Part shown: positions 49,445 to 61,286 of the stretch, piece by piece | Layout of the letters: each line of letters starts with the position of its first letter | Numbering within the stretch: position 1 is the stretch's first letter | DNA from: Xylaria sp. FL1777 | Lineage: Eukaryota > Ascomycota > Sordariomycetes > Xylariales > Xylariaceae | Direction: 5' to 3' | DNA: 64,000 nt | NCBI GenBank assembly: GCA_022578965.1 | Contig: MU400531.1 | Location: 186,001-250,000, forward strand | Made by a program: the position numbers and the translations under genes | The notes under the pieces: model-generated | What the model saw: only the letters and a program-made list of their open reading frames with translations | Told to the model about the DNA's origin: nothing | The model's database searches: none

Positions 49445-50454
49445 GTGCACAAATGACTACGTATACTTGTGCTATCGTACTTATTGATGCTAAACGTGCG
49501 GACCATTATGCGGATGCCGTATGCAGTATGCAAATCTGGAGTTTTTCATTGACAGCTTGCTTCTTTCTCAACTCTGTTCAGGTTTATGGGGAATGTTTTA
49601 TTGGAGTCAATGACTAGAGGCAATTGCGCCAAATACCAGCATCTTTAAACATCCATTAGACCGGAGAGCATTTCCTCATGTGAGAAACTAGGTTACGTGA
49701 TAGGTGATGACTACGATAATTGGATCTTGCTATACCTACGTCCTCGACGACTCCTCTATTAACTGCGCACCACACTAGAGAGAGAATACGAAGAGGGCAA
49801 AAAGGGAATGGGTCATATCAGTTACTAGTAGCTTCCAGAAATTCATGTCCCTTCATCTCGTTAGATTAGTTCTGTTCGAACCACCAAATTATACCGGGTA
49901 GCTTTTGGGAACTGGTTTTTGCTATGGCTTCTAAGCGTGGTACATAATTGCTCGTAGGTATACTATGTATAATATGGATGTAACTGCATATATACCTGAT
50001 ATATATAAACCAAGTAGGTAGAAAACACTCGACGTGTGAGCTCCGGGTGTAAGTACAATTAACGATAATTTATCGAGCGACCTAACAGGCATCTCTTGGG
50101 TAGAGTGAGACCTTCTTGTAGCCTAAGGGGCGCCTAGACTATCACTAACGACGTAGGGGAACGAAAATGACGTCGCACATAAAGCGATCCCCCAACATCC
50201 CTGCAAGTCAACAATTGAACCTCTGCTCTTCATTCTTCCACTCTTCGTGGGGTACCAACTCTGGACTCGAACTATCTATCTGGCACATGACAACACTGTC
50301 AGACCACCACCACGACCTGCCGCCTTGCTACCTTGCCTCTTCGGATCCTTCGTGGCGATGATGAATTCCTCCTTTGTTGGCGTCTAGTCAATTAACTACG
50401 CTTTCGCCCCTGACATCATGATAGTTCTCCCTGTTTTTCTTTGGCCCAACCACC
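49445..50454. other. Intergenic: SAR1 3' flank and lipase promoter
   Basis: AT-rich DNA with TAGGTA-type motifs, then CT-rich DNA before 50455. No gene recognised. Confidence 0.5.
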
Positions 50455-52902
50455 ATGACAGACGTCAAACGATCGTTACCATCCCCCAGGATCACCAAGC
50501 GCGATCGCGACTACGGCTACCCTCCCGAGGCTTTCGATTATACGAGACTGCCTGATATTGGCCGCCAGTTTCTCCCTGCCGAACACCTGGCGGCTTTTGC
50601 CCAGGCCCTCTCTGCACCCGACCCGACGCCCACTCCAGACGATGCTTTGACGTCAAGCGCGCGAAGCCCCGCCGACCCGAGCTCGCTTGGCTCTGAATAT
50701 ACACGTTCGGGCTCTGCCGTCTCTATCGATACCGTGGGGTTACCCGAGCCTACCTCTCATTCAAATGGCGCTCAGAGTAGCATGTTCATTACCGCGCAGA
50801 ACGATTGGGCCCCCGTAAACGAGAGAATAAAGCATAGCCGGCGTCGCAAGAGGAAGAAAATCAACATTGGTGGTCGAACTATAGACGAGACTCGAGAGGG
50901 CTATTTATATGGTCTACTAAAATGGCCCTTCCTCTTCTCTGTCGTGCTGTGGATCATCGGGCTCGGTGCCTCCTATCTTGCCACGAGATTCTATATATTT
51001 CTTTATGAGCACTACGTTGCCTGGACCGGGAGGCGGGAGAAGCTCAGGCGAACATTGCGCGCCACAAGCAGTTATCGCGACTGGGTACGTGCTGCGAAAG
51101 AGCTGGACGTCTATCTGGGAAACGAGCAGTGGAAGGAGGAGAATGATTACGCATACTACGACTCTAAGACTGTCCGCCGCGTCTATGAGCAGATCCGTAA
51201 GCATCGCAAGGCGGCCGAGCAAGAAGAAGCACAAGGCGGTGGCAAGAAGGATGTCGAGGTGCTCAAAGCTTTGACCGAGGCTTGCGTCAGAAACAACTTT
51301 GTAGGCGTCGAAAATCCAAGACTCTACAGCCAAACATATTACGGGACGAAGAACTTGGTGCAGCGTTTCATAGACGAGGGTGGGTTGCTAGATTTATTTG
51401 TCTCTTTCCACAATAGACTAGTTAGCTAACTAAGCATATAGTTGAAAGGAGTACTCGGTTCTTAATGAATTCACGACAACTATCTATAGACGAGAAGCGT
51501 GCTCTATTCAAGAGAATGCACGCTAATTTTGGCCGAACAGCATTGTGTCTTTCCGGAGGAGCTGTGAGTATTTTAGGAGCCATTCCATCCCCTTAGTCTG
51601 AGCCCTTCGGCGCCTTTATAGAGTGGCTGAGAGAAGATCACTAACTATAACGTCGAAGTCATTTGCATATTACCATTTTGGAGTCGTCAAGGCGCTACTT
51701 GAAACAGACCTTCTCCCCGACGTTATCACGGGTACGAGCGGAGGGGCCCTCGTCGCTGCTCTCGTCGCAACGCGGACGAACGAGGAGCTCAAACAATTAC
51801 TCGTGCCGGCCCTTGCCCATAATATCAAAGCCTGTTCTGAACCTATCACCACGTGGTTCCCAAGATGGTGGAAGACTGGTGCAAGATTCGATTCTATCGA
51901 CTGGGCACGTCAGGCTAGCTGGTGGTCGCGCGGTTCTATGACATTTAGAGAGGCGTATGAAAGAACTGGTCGTATTCTTAATGTTTCATGCGTCCCGGCT
52001 GATCCTCACTCGCCAACTATCCTCTGCAATTACTTGACATCGCCCGACTGTGTAATCTGGTCTGCCGTGTTAGCAAGCGCTGCTGTGCCTGGGATTCTGA
52101 ACCCTGTCGTACTTATGATGAAGGCTCTAGATGGCTCCCTAGTTCCATATTCCTTTGGTCACAAGGTATGAGATTACCTTTCAATTCACATTCTAGCGCG
52201 GCTATCAAACTTCGAGGAGATACTAACATGGTCCAATAGTGGAAAGATGGAAGCCTGAGGACAGACATCCCGATAAAGGCACTAAATCTTCATTTCAATG
52301 TTAATTTCACTATTGTCAGCCAAGTTAATCCGCATATATCGCTATTCTTTTTCTCATCGAGAGGCACGGTAGGATCGCCGGTTACACATCGAAGAGGTCG
52401 CGGTTGGCGGGGCGGCTTCTTAGGTTCTGCTGCGGAGCAATACATCAAGTTAGACCTTAACAAATGGTTGAAGGTCCTTAAACATCTCGAGCTACTTCCT
52501 CGCCCACTAGGCCAGGATTGGTCTCAGCTGTGGTTGCAACAATTCAGCGGTACAATAACAATATGGCCACGAGTGCACATCTCTGACCTTTGGAAGATTT
52601 TATCAGATCCGGACCCGGATCGTCTCGCGCGTATGTTACATGAAGGGCAACAGAGCGCTTTCCCAAAACTGAAATTCATTGCGAACCGATTAAAGATAGA
52701 GCGTTCAATAGAACAGGGGAGGCGTGAGACCAGGCCAGCCGTTAGACGGGGAAGTATTGAGAGTATCATCAGCGAGGAAGATTTACAAAGTCTCTTAAGC
52801 ACAAACATCATCACAGACGAAGAGACGACGGAAGCAGAAATCGACGAAGGGGTTACTAACGGTAGTTTCGACGACGTTGTTGAGAGCTCCAAACACGAGT
52901 AG
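50455..52902 (+). CDS. DUF3336/patatin-domain lipase (Tgl4/Tgl5-type lipid hydrolase), 738 aa
   Basis: Four exons: 50455-51379, 51442-51563, 51659-52165 and 52240-52902. The second intron has a CACTAAC branch; the spliced sequence restores LSGGA-SFAYYHFG and GHK-WKDGSLRTDIP. N-terminal 130 residues are disordered and basic (RRRKRKK). A hydrophobic hairpin lies at about 158-190, followed by the DUF3336 region (YRDWVRAAKELDVYLG, about 205-260) and the patatin domain. Nucleophile motif GTSGG has Ser376, and the partner Asp is in KDGS (Asp521); the oxyanion-type LSGGA is at 345-349. The block THRRGRGWRGGFLG is characteristic of this fungal family. Related yeast proteins Tgl3-5 hydrolyse triacylglycerol at lipid droplets and have lysophospholipid acyltransferase activity. 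All catalytic residues are present. The C-terminus is acidic and Ser-rich, and may be phosphorylated. The exact substrate is not determinable. Confidence 0.92.
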
Positions 52903-54182
52903 AGAGTATGTAGTATGTGGAAAAGATGCGCCACAAGAAAGAATTCTAAGCCAGCACACTGTAGAAGAGCTTAGAGTAGATCCCGTAGGCAGCTCTTGTT
53001 GGTCCCCCACAATATGAGAACCAAACATTTTGAAACCGAGCATTAGTATATGTGCATTATCTCCAGTTTCTGTCGGCATTGCTGACCGGTTTCCAGACGC
53101 AGAGGTTCGTTTGTCCCAAGTCTATCTGCCGGTATCGCGCATTCCAGGTGAGGACTACAAACGAGACAGTCCATTCACCGGCGTCGGATCTACGTGACAT
53201 AATAAGTGTCTCACATCACCACATTTGTATATGCCCCTTCTGAGAGCCACACTCGCTTGGGGATACCATTCACAGAGTTCCGTAGAAGCACCCCGCAGGC
53301 TTCCGGCATTTGCAGAGGGAGGCACGTAGCACGAGAACTAGGCGAGAAGTCGAGGCCGCATGAAGCTGCTTCAAACAAGGCGTGCTCCGGTCAAATCGGA
53401 TCGGGTCCTCGGCTTGTTGTCGCCTTTTCCTCGGTCCCCCGAGCCCGCGATTTTGAGACATCGCCTGCTGATCTGGGTACTCTACATGAATACTACTTAC
53501 TACTAATGCCAATATGACAGTTCAGCCCGTGAGAACAAACGACAAACAAACAAATCCTACTAGAACAACAACTCTCACGTCCGTCCGCCACTTGTTTCGA
53601 AACTAAGCTTTTCTCTCTACTGGTTAGTCTACCCGGGCTAGTGAATATAGGGATGGATGTGGCTTCCACTTACTGGAGCTGCCTTCGGACTAACGGTCAT
53701 TATCTCTACGGGATCCCGACTTCTCTGTGCGTGTGTTTGCCTGCAATGCCGTATCCCGTCTCTCGCGCCGTCCCATCGCAGCGGTAAGAAAAAGGAACGA
53801 ATACGCCCAGGGGGGAAACCCCCCAGTGACATATTCGGAGGCGTTCGGTAGTTGGTTTGAAAGCCGTTCATGAGGTCACGATTATGGAATTGCCCGTTCG
53901 CCCTATGATTACGAGGGGTCTAATGACCTCGTCTCCTACCTACTTTCTTACCTGCCCGCCTACTTATACTAGCGGTGAGCTATGTTGTGTTTGTGGTAGC
54001 AGGTTTTGACAGCTTACGCACTCCTCATGTCTGTTTATTCTCAAGCTGGCACGAGATAACCGACGCATGGTGTTTATACACTTGTAAGGCTATATATGTC
54101 TCACGGGTATATATATATATATATATATATATATTGGTTGAGGTATTTGGAAACGATTCTCAAATCCGCAATAGAGAAGACG
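52903..54182. other. Intergenic: lipase 3' flank and dioxygenase promoter
   Basis: No gene recognised. It holds a (TA)n microsatellite directly upstream of the dioxygenase start codon. Confidence 0.5.
54108..54134. repeat. Dinucleotide microsatellite (TA)13
   Basis: Thirteen TA units ending 48 nt before the predicted start codon of the dioxygenase gene, probably in its 5' UTR or core promoter. Confidence 0.95.
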
Positions 54183-55285
54183 ATGAAAATGCACGGTAAA
54201 GTTGAAAATAGCATCAAGTATGACCCACACTTCACGGACCGCGTCATCGCTGCTACCGGCCGAGCTGCCAACCCGCGACTGAAGCAGATCATGCCGGCTT
54301 TGCTCCGGCATATGCATGATTTCGCGCGCGAGGTCGATCTGACTGTTGCGGAGTGGATGGCTGGCGTGGAGATGGTGAGTGCATATATAATATTCTCTTC
54401 GCTCACCCGTCTTCTTCCAAATCACCTTTCTTCCAGGCGTCACTTACTTTTCACTTTCCGTGTAAAATTGGCGAGACGAAGCACTTAGTTTATTGGATAG
54501 ATTCTTGGCCCTATACCCTCTTCATATCCGCACACATACATACTCACATGGGATGTATATAGGTCAACGAGGCCGGCCGCATGTCAACTGACAAGCGCAA
54601 CGAGACGCAGCTCATCTGCGACATCCTCGGCCTCGAATCGCTAGTCGACGAGATCACCTCCAAGCTCCTCCTGCACACCAACAGCAGCAGCAAGACCGCC
54701 ACGCCGTCGGCGGTGCTGGGGCCCTTCTACCGCGCGGACGCCCCCGTCCTGGCCAACGGGAGCAGCATCATCTCGAGCTCGGCGCGGAACTCGCCATGGT
54801 ACAGGACGGCGGCGCCGCTGCTGGCGCGCATATCGGGCCGCGTGCTGTCGGCGTCGACGCGCGCGCCCATCGCCGGCGCCATCGTGGACGTCTGGCTGGC
54901 GGGGCCCAACGGGCTGTACGAGCAGCAGGACCACGAGCAGCCCGAGATGAACCTGCGCGGGCGTTTCCGGACGGCCGCGGACGGCCGCTACGAGATCTAC
55001 GCCCTGCGCCCGACGGCGTACCCCATCCCATGCGACGGGCCGGCCGGCCGCCTGCTGGGGCTGCTCGATCGCAAGCCGTATCGGCCGGCGCACATCCACT
55101 TCATCGTCACGGCCGCGGGACACGGGGCCCTCACCACGCAGGTGTTCGATCGCGAGGACGAGCACACGGGCGACGACGCCGTGTTCGCGGTCAAGAAGGA
55201 GCTGCTTGTCAAGTTTGAGGCGAGGACGGGCGATGAGAAGGCTAAGTGGGAGCTCACGTATGACTTCCTGCTTTGTGAGGCTTGA
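54183..55285 (+). CDS. Intradiol ring-cleavage dioxygenase (catechol/hydroxyquinol 1,2-dioxygenase type), 304 aa
   Basis: Exons 54183-54374 and 54563-55285; intron 54375-54562 (GTGAGT...TATATAG). The start MKMHGKVENS precedes the conserved N-terminal helical domain ([38 protein letters not shown]). The catalytic beta-domain begins at SAVLGPFYRADAP and has the four Fe(III) ligands expected for the family: Tyr in NGLYEQQ, Tyr in PTAYPIP, and two His in RPAHIHF. There is no signal peptide, so this is the intracellular class, which opens catechol or hydroxyquinol in the beta-ketoadipate or resorcinol-type pathways. No partner pathway genes (for example maleylacetate reductase or phenol hydroxylase) are nearby. 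Exon 2 is strikingly GC-rich with mostly G/C third positions, unlike exon 1 and the neighbours. Substrate assignment remains open. Confidence 0.92.
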
Positions 55286-56288
55286 GGGTTACGGGAATAA
55301 CTGGATTAGCTATTCGGGCATCGATTGGAATGCTGTTGCTCGCTAGCTCTGGGCTCAGGAGTGATGGATGAACTGATATGATATAAAATATGTGATGTAA
55401 CTAACTACTTGGATTTTGACATTTTGTGTCTATAAACCGAGATAGGAAATCATCCATTTTGGAGTACCTATACTTGTGCTTTCATGGATCTGTGGTGTTG
55501 GTTTGGGTTCATCACTGTTCAATAGGAGAAAATATTTACGCATGCTTCTTTTCTTTTCTTGTTGTTTCTTTGGTACTGTAGTCACTGCATGAAATAAGAG
55601 ATGTAGTTCTCGGAGTAATAGAATAACTTATATACAGAGGAACTAGCTATATGCAACCATGATTGGCTTCAGTTTAGCTTTACGTACCCCAAACTCTTTT
55701 AGCGTGCGCCTGACAGGGGCCTTCGGCCTCTACCAGCAAGGCTAGATAGTTCAAGTTTGGCGCCTACACATAGTACACATCACTAGGATAGCTAGCTAGG
55801 GTACCTAGTCGAGCCACGAGCCACCACTCCACACTCTTCGATCGTGCTATGTGGCCTTCTCCTTTTCCAAGATCCAAACTGCTACTGTACCTCGACGCAG
55901 AATGGTACAGCAGGCCTTATCAATTCTGCGGTTCTACCCTTACTTGGGTGAAATATATGCGTAGATAAAAAGAAGCTGCATGCTGTCAAAGGTATAACTG
56001 CCACAGCACGAGTCAAGGAAAATGAAACTCTCTTTTTACTTTCACCCTCACCTAAATATATACACATACTTACAAAGTACTTAATCTACCTAGCACAGTG
56101 TCTAGCGTCATTTCATTTCCCACCCTACAAGTACAGATAATCCTCTTAATGTAGTAACTTGTCGCATTCTGAGTACACACTATTTACACCAAGAACAACT
56201 AGATAAAAAGCCATTATTCCCCTCTTCTAATATAAATTACCCAGTCCAACCATCATCATTCATTCGTCGCCTACACACTGTAGTAACC
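55286..56288. other. Intergenic: dioxygenase 3' flank and SEC12 promoter
   Basis: AT-rich non-coding DNA with TAGGTA-type motifs near 55800 and 56085. No gene recognised. Confidence 0.5.
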
Positions 56289-58296
56289 ATGGGGAAGAAA
56301 ATACCGAGTGCCAGCATCCAGCTGGCATATCCTCTGTACTGCTGCGACTTTGTAGATCCCGATCACCTTGTTGTTGCCGGCGGCGGAGGACCAGGACGCA
56401 ACGGGGTTGGCAACAAGATTGTACGAGGCTCCCTTCTCTCTTGTCTCTCTTTTTGCGTCTGTCCTTTTCTTCTGTTCCCTTTTTTCAAGGAGATGGTTTT
56501 CTCCTGTCCACCTCTCTATATATTTATTTCCCTTCGCTTCCACAGAGGACGGGGGTGTTAATAAGCTAACTTACGGGCTTGCGCTCCGCTTTACTCTGCA
56601 GACCCTCCTCGACACATCCGATGCGACGCAGCTCACCGAGGTCTCCGAGCTTGAGCTGAGCCCGAGCGAGGACAATGTCATGTCCCTCGTCGTCGTCGGC
56701 CCGCAGAAGGACAAGCCCACAACCACCACCGTGCTCGCGGGCGTCAATTCGAGCCCCGAGGCCGTCAAGAAGGGCCGGAACGAGCATCTGCGCGCGCTAA
56801 CCATCTCCCAACCGGGCAAGTCAGCCAAGACTGGCGGTGTGAAAATCTCCGAGTTCGCGCGCGATGCGCTGTTCGTGCATAAGGACAAAGATACTTACCA
56901 GCGGATCCTCAGGCTTTCGCCCCCTCACGAGGGCCTCACATCGTCCCCGCGATTAGGCGCAGCTGCCACCGGCCTATCCAAGCACCCTCAGATCGCTCTG
57001 TTCGATGTCCCCAGCACTAACAGCCCGCGGTGGAAAACGAGGGGCAGGCTGGATCCTACCGTGGAAGCTATGGACCTTGATGTGATTCAGACCGGCCCCG
57101 ACACTTACCAGCTCGCCTACTGCGACGATCATGAACTCTTCACCGTCGAGGTCTCCAAGGCTGAGGTCTCGGAGCCTCGTTGTGTATACACCATCGAGCC
57201 CGACGAAGGAGAGGACGTCAAGGCCTCCTTCAAGTCGCTGCGTTACTTGACAGCAGGCTTTCTAGTCACCGTCGTGAACAATCCCAAGTCCGGCGGTGTC
57301 GCTATACATGGCCTTAGGCTCCCCCAGACCGAAGAAGAGAACGCTCGGTTAGCGATCCGCGCCCAACTGCCTAGCAGTGTATCCAAAGCTACAAGTCTAG
57401 CGGTGCGGAACCTGTCCCCCGTCGCATCACCGTCAGATAAGCAGGGCGAAGCCCAGTTCGTCATCGCCGTCGCCGGAAATGACTCATCTATATCCCTCTA
57501 CACTCTAGAACATAAAACCGCCTTTGGGTCCGACATACTATCGGATCTCGCCCCGTTCCAGGTCCTCAAGTCTGTTCACCCCTCGAGCATCACGAATCTT
57601 TCCATTTCCACCTTTACACCGCCAAAGGGATCAGCAAAATCGTCCTCGGAGCTGTGTGTGAAGTTGGCGAGCGTGTCGGTTGGCTGCTCAACTGTTGTTC
57701 ACAGCATACCCATACAAAAACACGCAGACAAGTCGGCGTCTACTAAGGCAGGACGACCTCCCAAACCGTCGCGGTACATCGTTGCCCTAAAATCCAAGGG
57801 CGAGTCGCCGGCCACTGCTATTACTCTAGTATCTCTTGTATTCATCCTCTTGCTACTTGCCGGCCAAGTTCTACTTGAGGCCAAGGACATCGGCGAGCCT
57901 ATACTTGGAGTCAGGAAGTACCTTCCTGCCTCATGGACAGTACCACTACGAAAAGCACCCAGAATCAAGGAGCCAATAAATGAACAAAAGACCATCGAAA
58001 ACCTGCTTTCAGATGTCAACGCGCATCACTCGCAACCGATGATTATAAAACACGACGACTTGGGAGCTATTGGGCCGGACGGACTTCCAGCTCTATTTGT
58101 CGATGTCCATGATGAGGAAGCTCATGGACCGGCCACTTCGTGGGAAAATCTAGAAAAGGAAGATCAAGACTTGTGGAAGCAACGACTCAAGAAGTCGGGC
58201 CACTGGATGGAAGACATGGGCGAGAGCATCTTCAAGGGTGTACTATTTGGTGAAATTGGTGGTGCTATTGGTAACATTGTTGGCGAAGCACTTTGA
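56289..58296 (+). CDS. sec12: SEC12-like guanine nucleotide exchange factor for SAR1 (608 aa)
   Basis: Exons 56289-56420 and 56602-58296; intron 56421-56601 (GTACGA...CTGCAG) joins GNKI to TLLDTSD. ATG 56289 is in good context (AACCATGG). The N-terminus has the SEC12 hallmark: a first blade with YPLYCCDF, then GGGGPGRNGVGNK, the K+-binding catalytic loop region. A seven-bladed WD40-like propeller continues to about residue 435. One membrane segment (ITLVSLVFILLLLAGQVLL, about 449-468) follows, then a lumenal tail of about 140 residues that includes a Gly-rich hydrophobic end. This fits a type II ER membrane protein that loads SAR1 with GTP to start COPII coat assembly. The SAR1 gene lies about 7 kb upstream in the same orientation. 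Lumenal length is within the range seen in fungi. No damage seen. Confidence 0.93.
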
Positions 58297-58580
58297 ATAC
58301 CTCGTACCGCAGCGACGACGAAAGGCTACAAGTAGCCCCATACAATTAAGATGGATCGGCCCAAAACGTATATTTTTACAGGATTTTGTTTGTTTGTACG
58401 ATCAATCGTGTAAGAGATAGAGAGATAGTCCTTAGCATCGGCATCGGCATCAACCTCAGTATCACATCTACCGAAAGATAAAGAAAGGCTCGGAATTCCA
58501 GGCATATATCAAACGATTCAATTATTCTTTTCACGCTTTGTTCTCTCCATCGATGACGATCATGACATATATCTAGTCAC

Positions 58581-60024
58581 TTACCACGGTACTAAGCCTG
58601 GCGGCAATATTGGATACATAACTCCATCTACCATCTCAGTGCCGTACCCCAGATCTTCAAGGCCTATGAACCCCCCATAAACCTCCCCATCATGTCGCTT
58701 CCAGTTTGCATTGCAGTCTCCCGGTACATACCTAGCCGCGTCCATAGCTAGCGTCATCTTAACTTCGGGACAGTAGTCCCAGATATGGCGGCGTAGTCGA
58801 GGATCACCCCAAATACCCGCATGAAGCATCGTGCCGCTAGCGCCGGTGTGGTAGCCCATGGGCTCGTAGAAGCCATCACGCCAATCATCTACGCCTTCTA
58901 TATAATACTCCTCCTCCTTGGCTATTGCAGACGGGGAGGGAGAAGGAGACGAGGGTGTAGAGACAGATGAAGATGTCCATGGACTCGCAACTTGCGCATT
59001 CTCCCCCGCGAGCATCTCGCCGCTGAAGGTCAGCGATAACGTCCCGTTTGCCATGCGAGCTCCTGGCCTGTGGCCCAATCGTTCTGTTAGCCAGACGTCT
59101 TCGGGCTCCGAGCCGTCGACGCGCACTTGGTCGCGGAGGACCTCGACTGCGGTGGAAGGTGGATGTTAACACCTGTTTCATTCTTCATACAGAGAAGAAG
59201 CAGAGAAGAGTATGGAACACAAGATGAACAGAGATATACTGGGCTAGGGAGCTCCTCCGCCATCCAGACAGCGCAAAGATAAATAGATGTGTTGAAAACT
59301 CACTAATAGCACTGACCCTCCTCAGCGACAAGCCCCCATTACCGCCGAATCGACTTCCGGGGTTCCACGGTGCACCGACCCAGTCGTAATCCAAGAAGTC
59401 GTTGAGATTCTGCCGCGAGTTGGCGCACAGGATGCTGTCGGTCTGGAAGACCAGCAGCCACTCCGCCGGGCGCAGCAACGCCTCGTACACCCACAGGTTC
59501 GTCAGGAACCGCGAGATCATCTCCCCGCCGCTCGTGCTCATGTTCGTCGGGATGAGCGTCAGGTCCAGCTTCCCGGACTCGACCTGCGACCTCACGGCGT
59601 GCGAGACGTTCAGCGACGCGACCGACTCCGGCGACCCCATGAACCGGAATCGCCAGTCCGGCGGCACCACAGCGATGAAGTGGAGGAGCAGGGGCGCGAG
59701 GTTCGGGAGCGCCCGGTTCTCGATTAGCAGTGCCACTTTTGACACGTTGAAGGGTGCGTTTTGGGGTTTGAAGGAGGAGGGTATTGTTGAAGATGGAGCT
59801 GGGACCGAACTTCGGGATGGCGGGTCTTGGTTGTATTCTAGTCGTAGGCGCGGTAGAGCGACATGGTGAAGACTCGAGTGCATCAGCGTGCCTGTGATGC
59901 TTAGAAGAAGAAATATATACCCTGTTATCCGCCAGCGTCGGCTAGTCCTAGCCCACGTCTTCGTTATTGCTTCTCTACCCTTCTCCCAGAGGCGCCCTAA
60001 ATAATTTGCTCGGATCACTGACAT
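58581..60024 (-). CDS. DUF5672 domain protein A, type II membrane anchored (428 aa)
   Basis: Exons on the minus strand are 60024-59304 and 59146-58581; the intron 59303-59147 (GTGAGT...CCGCAG) joins RRVSAI to IEVLRDQ. ATG 60024 (MSVIRANYLG) is the first; upstream the frame only has GTG. A single hydrophobic anchor (ITGYIFLLLSITGTLM) at about 35-50 is followed by a stem and the DUF5672 domain: FNVSKVALLIENR, VPPDWRFRFMGS, an FQTDSILC motif, WVGAPW, GGNGGLSLRRVSAI, then a Ser/Pro-rich insertion of about 40 residues (TSSSVSTPSSPSPSPS), and DYCPEVKMTLAMD near the end. The QTDS element is reminiscent of a DxD-type metal/nucleotide-sugar site, and the topology suits a Golgi glycosyltransferase-like enzyme, but this is inference. 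It pairs divergently with protein B. Confidence 0.85.
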
Positions 60025-61286
60025 GCTTATCTTGTGTAGTCGTCGCGTTTCCTTTTTTGCTCGTTTCCACTCGCCTGTCGTGATCACTTATGAGATTCTA
60101 ACATGGCGGTTCTCCAAGATCTCCTGGCCACTACATAATATCACGCGTCCTGTTATTCTCCATGACTAGATGCTAAGCCCTTTGCCGTGAGTATAGGGGA
60201 GCACAGTCATCTTCTACAATACGGGTAGGACAGAGGAACACAAAACGGTACATCTCGTTGCCACTGACTCTTCAGATATTTTACGCAGGTCCAGCTAGGG
60301 AATACCTTGGGGTTGTGCCTGGGTTTGAGGAACGTCGATTATGTTTGTTCGAGGTCCGCACAGCAGGAACATAAGACATGCTCTACGAGTAAGAGACTCG
60401 GTTTCGTGAGGCGGTCCGAATGCCGCCATGTCGTTTAGGTAAGATTCATGTCCCACAGCCACGCAGTTGGCTATTGGAGAGGAGGAGAAACTCCAGTAAT
60501 CCACTAAAGGGAAAGGATCATTTCAGAAGTAGTACATTGTGCCTCTATTGTGTTAAGAAAAATTTAAACTACTCAGATTTTTGTCACCTCCTTCTCCAAG
60601 TACTGAGCTAATAGTGAACTTCCCTAATTCCTGGTCTATATATGCTAGTCTGTCCACTTCAGATTCCACACTTCGGCTTAGGAAAAGTGAGGCGCCTGTG
60701 GTGCGTACTTGATAATAGACCCTGCGGGAAAAGCCTATCGTGGGTCATCTGAAACTTCAAGGATGGCGGGTAAGAAAAGGCATGGAGTGACACTATGTCT
60801 GTTTGAGAGTAATACATATTAGAGCTTAGCAAACACTGATTAAAATGAAGCTTCACAAATTATACTGCCTGCCGTTTTCATTTGCTGAGGTGATTCAAAA
60901 TTTGAATCACTCTCATGATTTATTTTCAGTTCTAATCACTTCCCCTATAGGTCCCAGAACGAGAATGAGAACGAGAACCAATATGTTTCTCATTGACCAA
61001 TTCTGTGCTACAGTCTCCTGTAACGGCCATCTGAGCATTTCTTCCAACGTACGATTAAAAACAAATACACTTCATACAGTCGTCTCCCCCAAGCACCGTG
61101 AGGTTTGACGTCCGTCCGTGGCATTCCGAAGCTCAACCGGAGGCGGCTCCAACATATTGCTAAATTTGGAAGCGAGTATTAAAATGTAACTGTTGCCAGA
61201 CGGACCAGGTCTGCCGATTTTCGTTCCCATTACTGGCAAAATTCGGTAACGTTACTCTTATCCATGGAGCGGCTGCGAACGTAGCC
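60025..61286. other. Bidirectional promoter region between the DUF5672 genes
   Basis: 1262 nt separating two divergently transcribed paralogues. No third gene, tRNA or obvious repeat was seen. Co-regulation is possible from the arrangement but not shown. Confidence 0.5.

Noticed and set aside
54641..55257. Long Arg/Ala-rich frames on both strands opposite the dioxygenase exon 2
   Set aside because: GC-rich coding DNA has few stop codons in any frame; the iron-ligand residues identify the plus-strand frame as the gene.
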